From NCBI RefSeq assembly GCF_003852705.1, contig NZ_REFA01000011.1, forward strand, positions 1-64,000: a stretch of 64,000 nucleotides of DNA, written 5' to 3'. Shown here in pieces: positions 63,903-64,000 of this stretch. The notes beneath the pieces are model-generated. The model saw only the letters and a program-made list of their open reading frames with translations. It was not told the origin of the DNA and made no database searches. Origin of the DNA: Amniculibacterium aquaticum. GTDB lineage: Bacteria; Bacteroidota; Bacteroidia; Flavobacteriales; Weeksellaceae. The stretch's first letter is position 1, and every line of letters starts with the position of its first letter. The position numbers and the translations under genes were made by a program.

Positions 63903-63998
63903 CTATTTTTTTTTGATAATATATATCAAACTAGAAAATTCTCCAGTTTTTGATGCTTTAAAATTAGAAATTGCTCCTCTAATTCCTCCAAGAATCCA
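63903..63998 (-). CDS. Partial CDS at the window edge (C-terminal end)
   Basis: On the minus strand an open frame enters from beyond the right edge and ends at a TAG at 63903-63905. The 31 visible residues include GGIRGAISNFKASKTGEF and a Lys-rich end. No family is recognised. The frame is consistent with a real C-terminus converging on pgk but too short to be sure. Confidence 0.3.
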   Translation of the reverse strand, partial: WILGGIRGAISNFKASKTGEFSSLIYIIKKK

Positions 63999-64000
63999 AA

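Noticed and set aside
1-64000. CRISPR arrays, insertion sequences, prophage, rRNA operon
   Set aside because: No regularly spaced repeats, transposase, integrase, phage structural genes or rRNA sequence were seen on either strand.

Overview
The window is bacterial chromosome from a member of the Bacteroidota, most likely Flavobacteriales and probably a Weeksellaceae/Chryseobacterium-like organism. Six GLPGLI-family secreted proteins, an exosortase of the XrtF type with its usual partner, a PorW/SprE-like lipoprotein of the type IX secretion/gliding machinery, an Hc1-like mini-histone, and promoters of the Bacteroidota type (TAnnTTTG) without Shine-Dalgarno sequences all point that way. The genus is an inference. 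No prophage, insertion sequence or CRISPR array was seen.

Layout. 0-1 kb: an EamA-type transporter behind a large palindrome. 1-17.5 kb: a complete division and cell wall (dcw) cluster on the minus strand, in transcription order mraZ, rsmH, ftsL-like, ftsI, murE, mraY, murD, ftsW, murG, murC, ftsQ, ftsA, ftsZ, yqeY. MurE has the DNPR signature, so the peptidoglycan should contain meso-diaminopimelate. 17.7-24.6 kb: thiL; a minus-strand operon for cell wall sugar recycling (amgK, a stand-alone RapZ C-terminal domain, murU, then a LOG-family gene and a DUF6702-like gene); xrtF and partner; hemA. 24.8-30.9 kb: the rod-shape operon mreB-mreC-mreD-PBP2-rodA plus a small secreted NTF2-like protein. 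30.9-37.3 kb: an Hc1-like gene too short for usual cut-offs, tsaB, a methyltransferase, porW/sprE, maf, a KdsC-like phosphatase and a DUF2520 protein.

37.4-47.5 kb is the most accessory part: an ECF sigma factor with a putative anti-sigma factor and a periplasmic sensor-like protein, then five GLPGLI genes around a TonB-dependent receptor with a carboxypeptidase-like N-terminal domain. 47.6-54.6 kb is iron handling: feoA, feoB, a Cys-rich FeoB companion, then the SUF Fe-S assembly genes (sufA, sufB, sufC, sufD). A sixth GLPGLI gene follows. 55.8-61.8 kb holds housekeeping genes on the minus strand (SDR, yraN, LD-carboxypeptidase, lysE, rnr, rpiB) and a tRNA-Asp. A very AT-rich 0.78-kb gene-free region separates rpiB from pgk; it carries a cluster of DnaA-box sequences with genes diverging on both sides and is a good candidate replication origin.

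The genes fit together as envelope growth: precursor synthesis and division (dcw), elongation (mre/PBP2/rodA) and recycling of wall sugars (amgK/murU/ldc). The least understood parts are the GLPGLI/TonB receptor cluster, the RapZ-C protein inside the recycling operon, and the set of promoters so close to start codons that the mRNAs should be leaderless.
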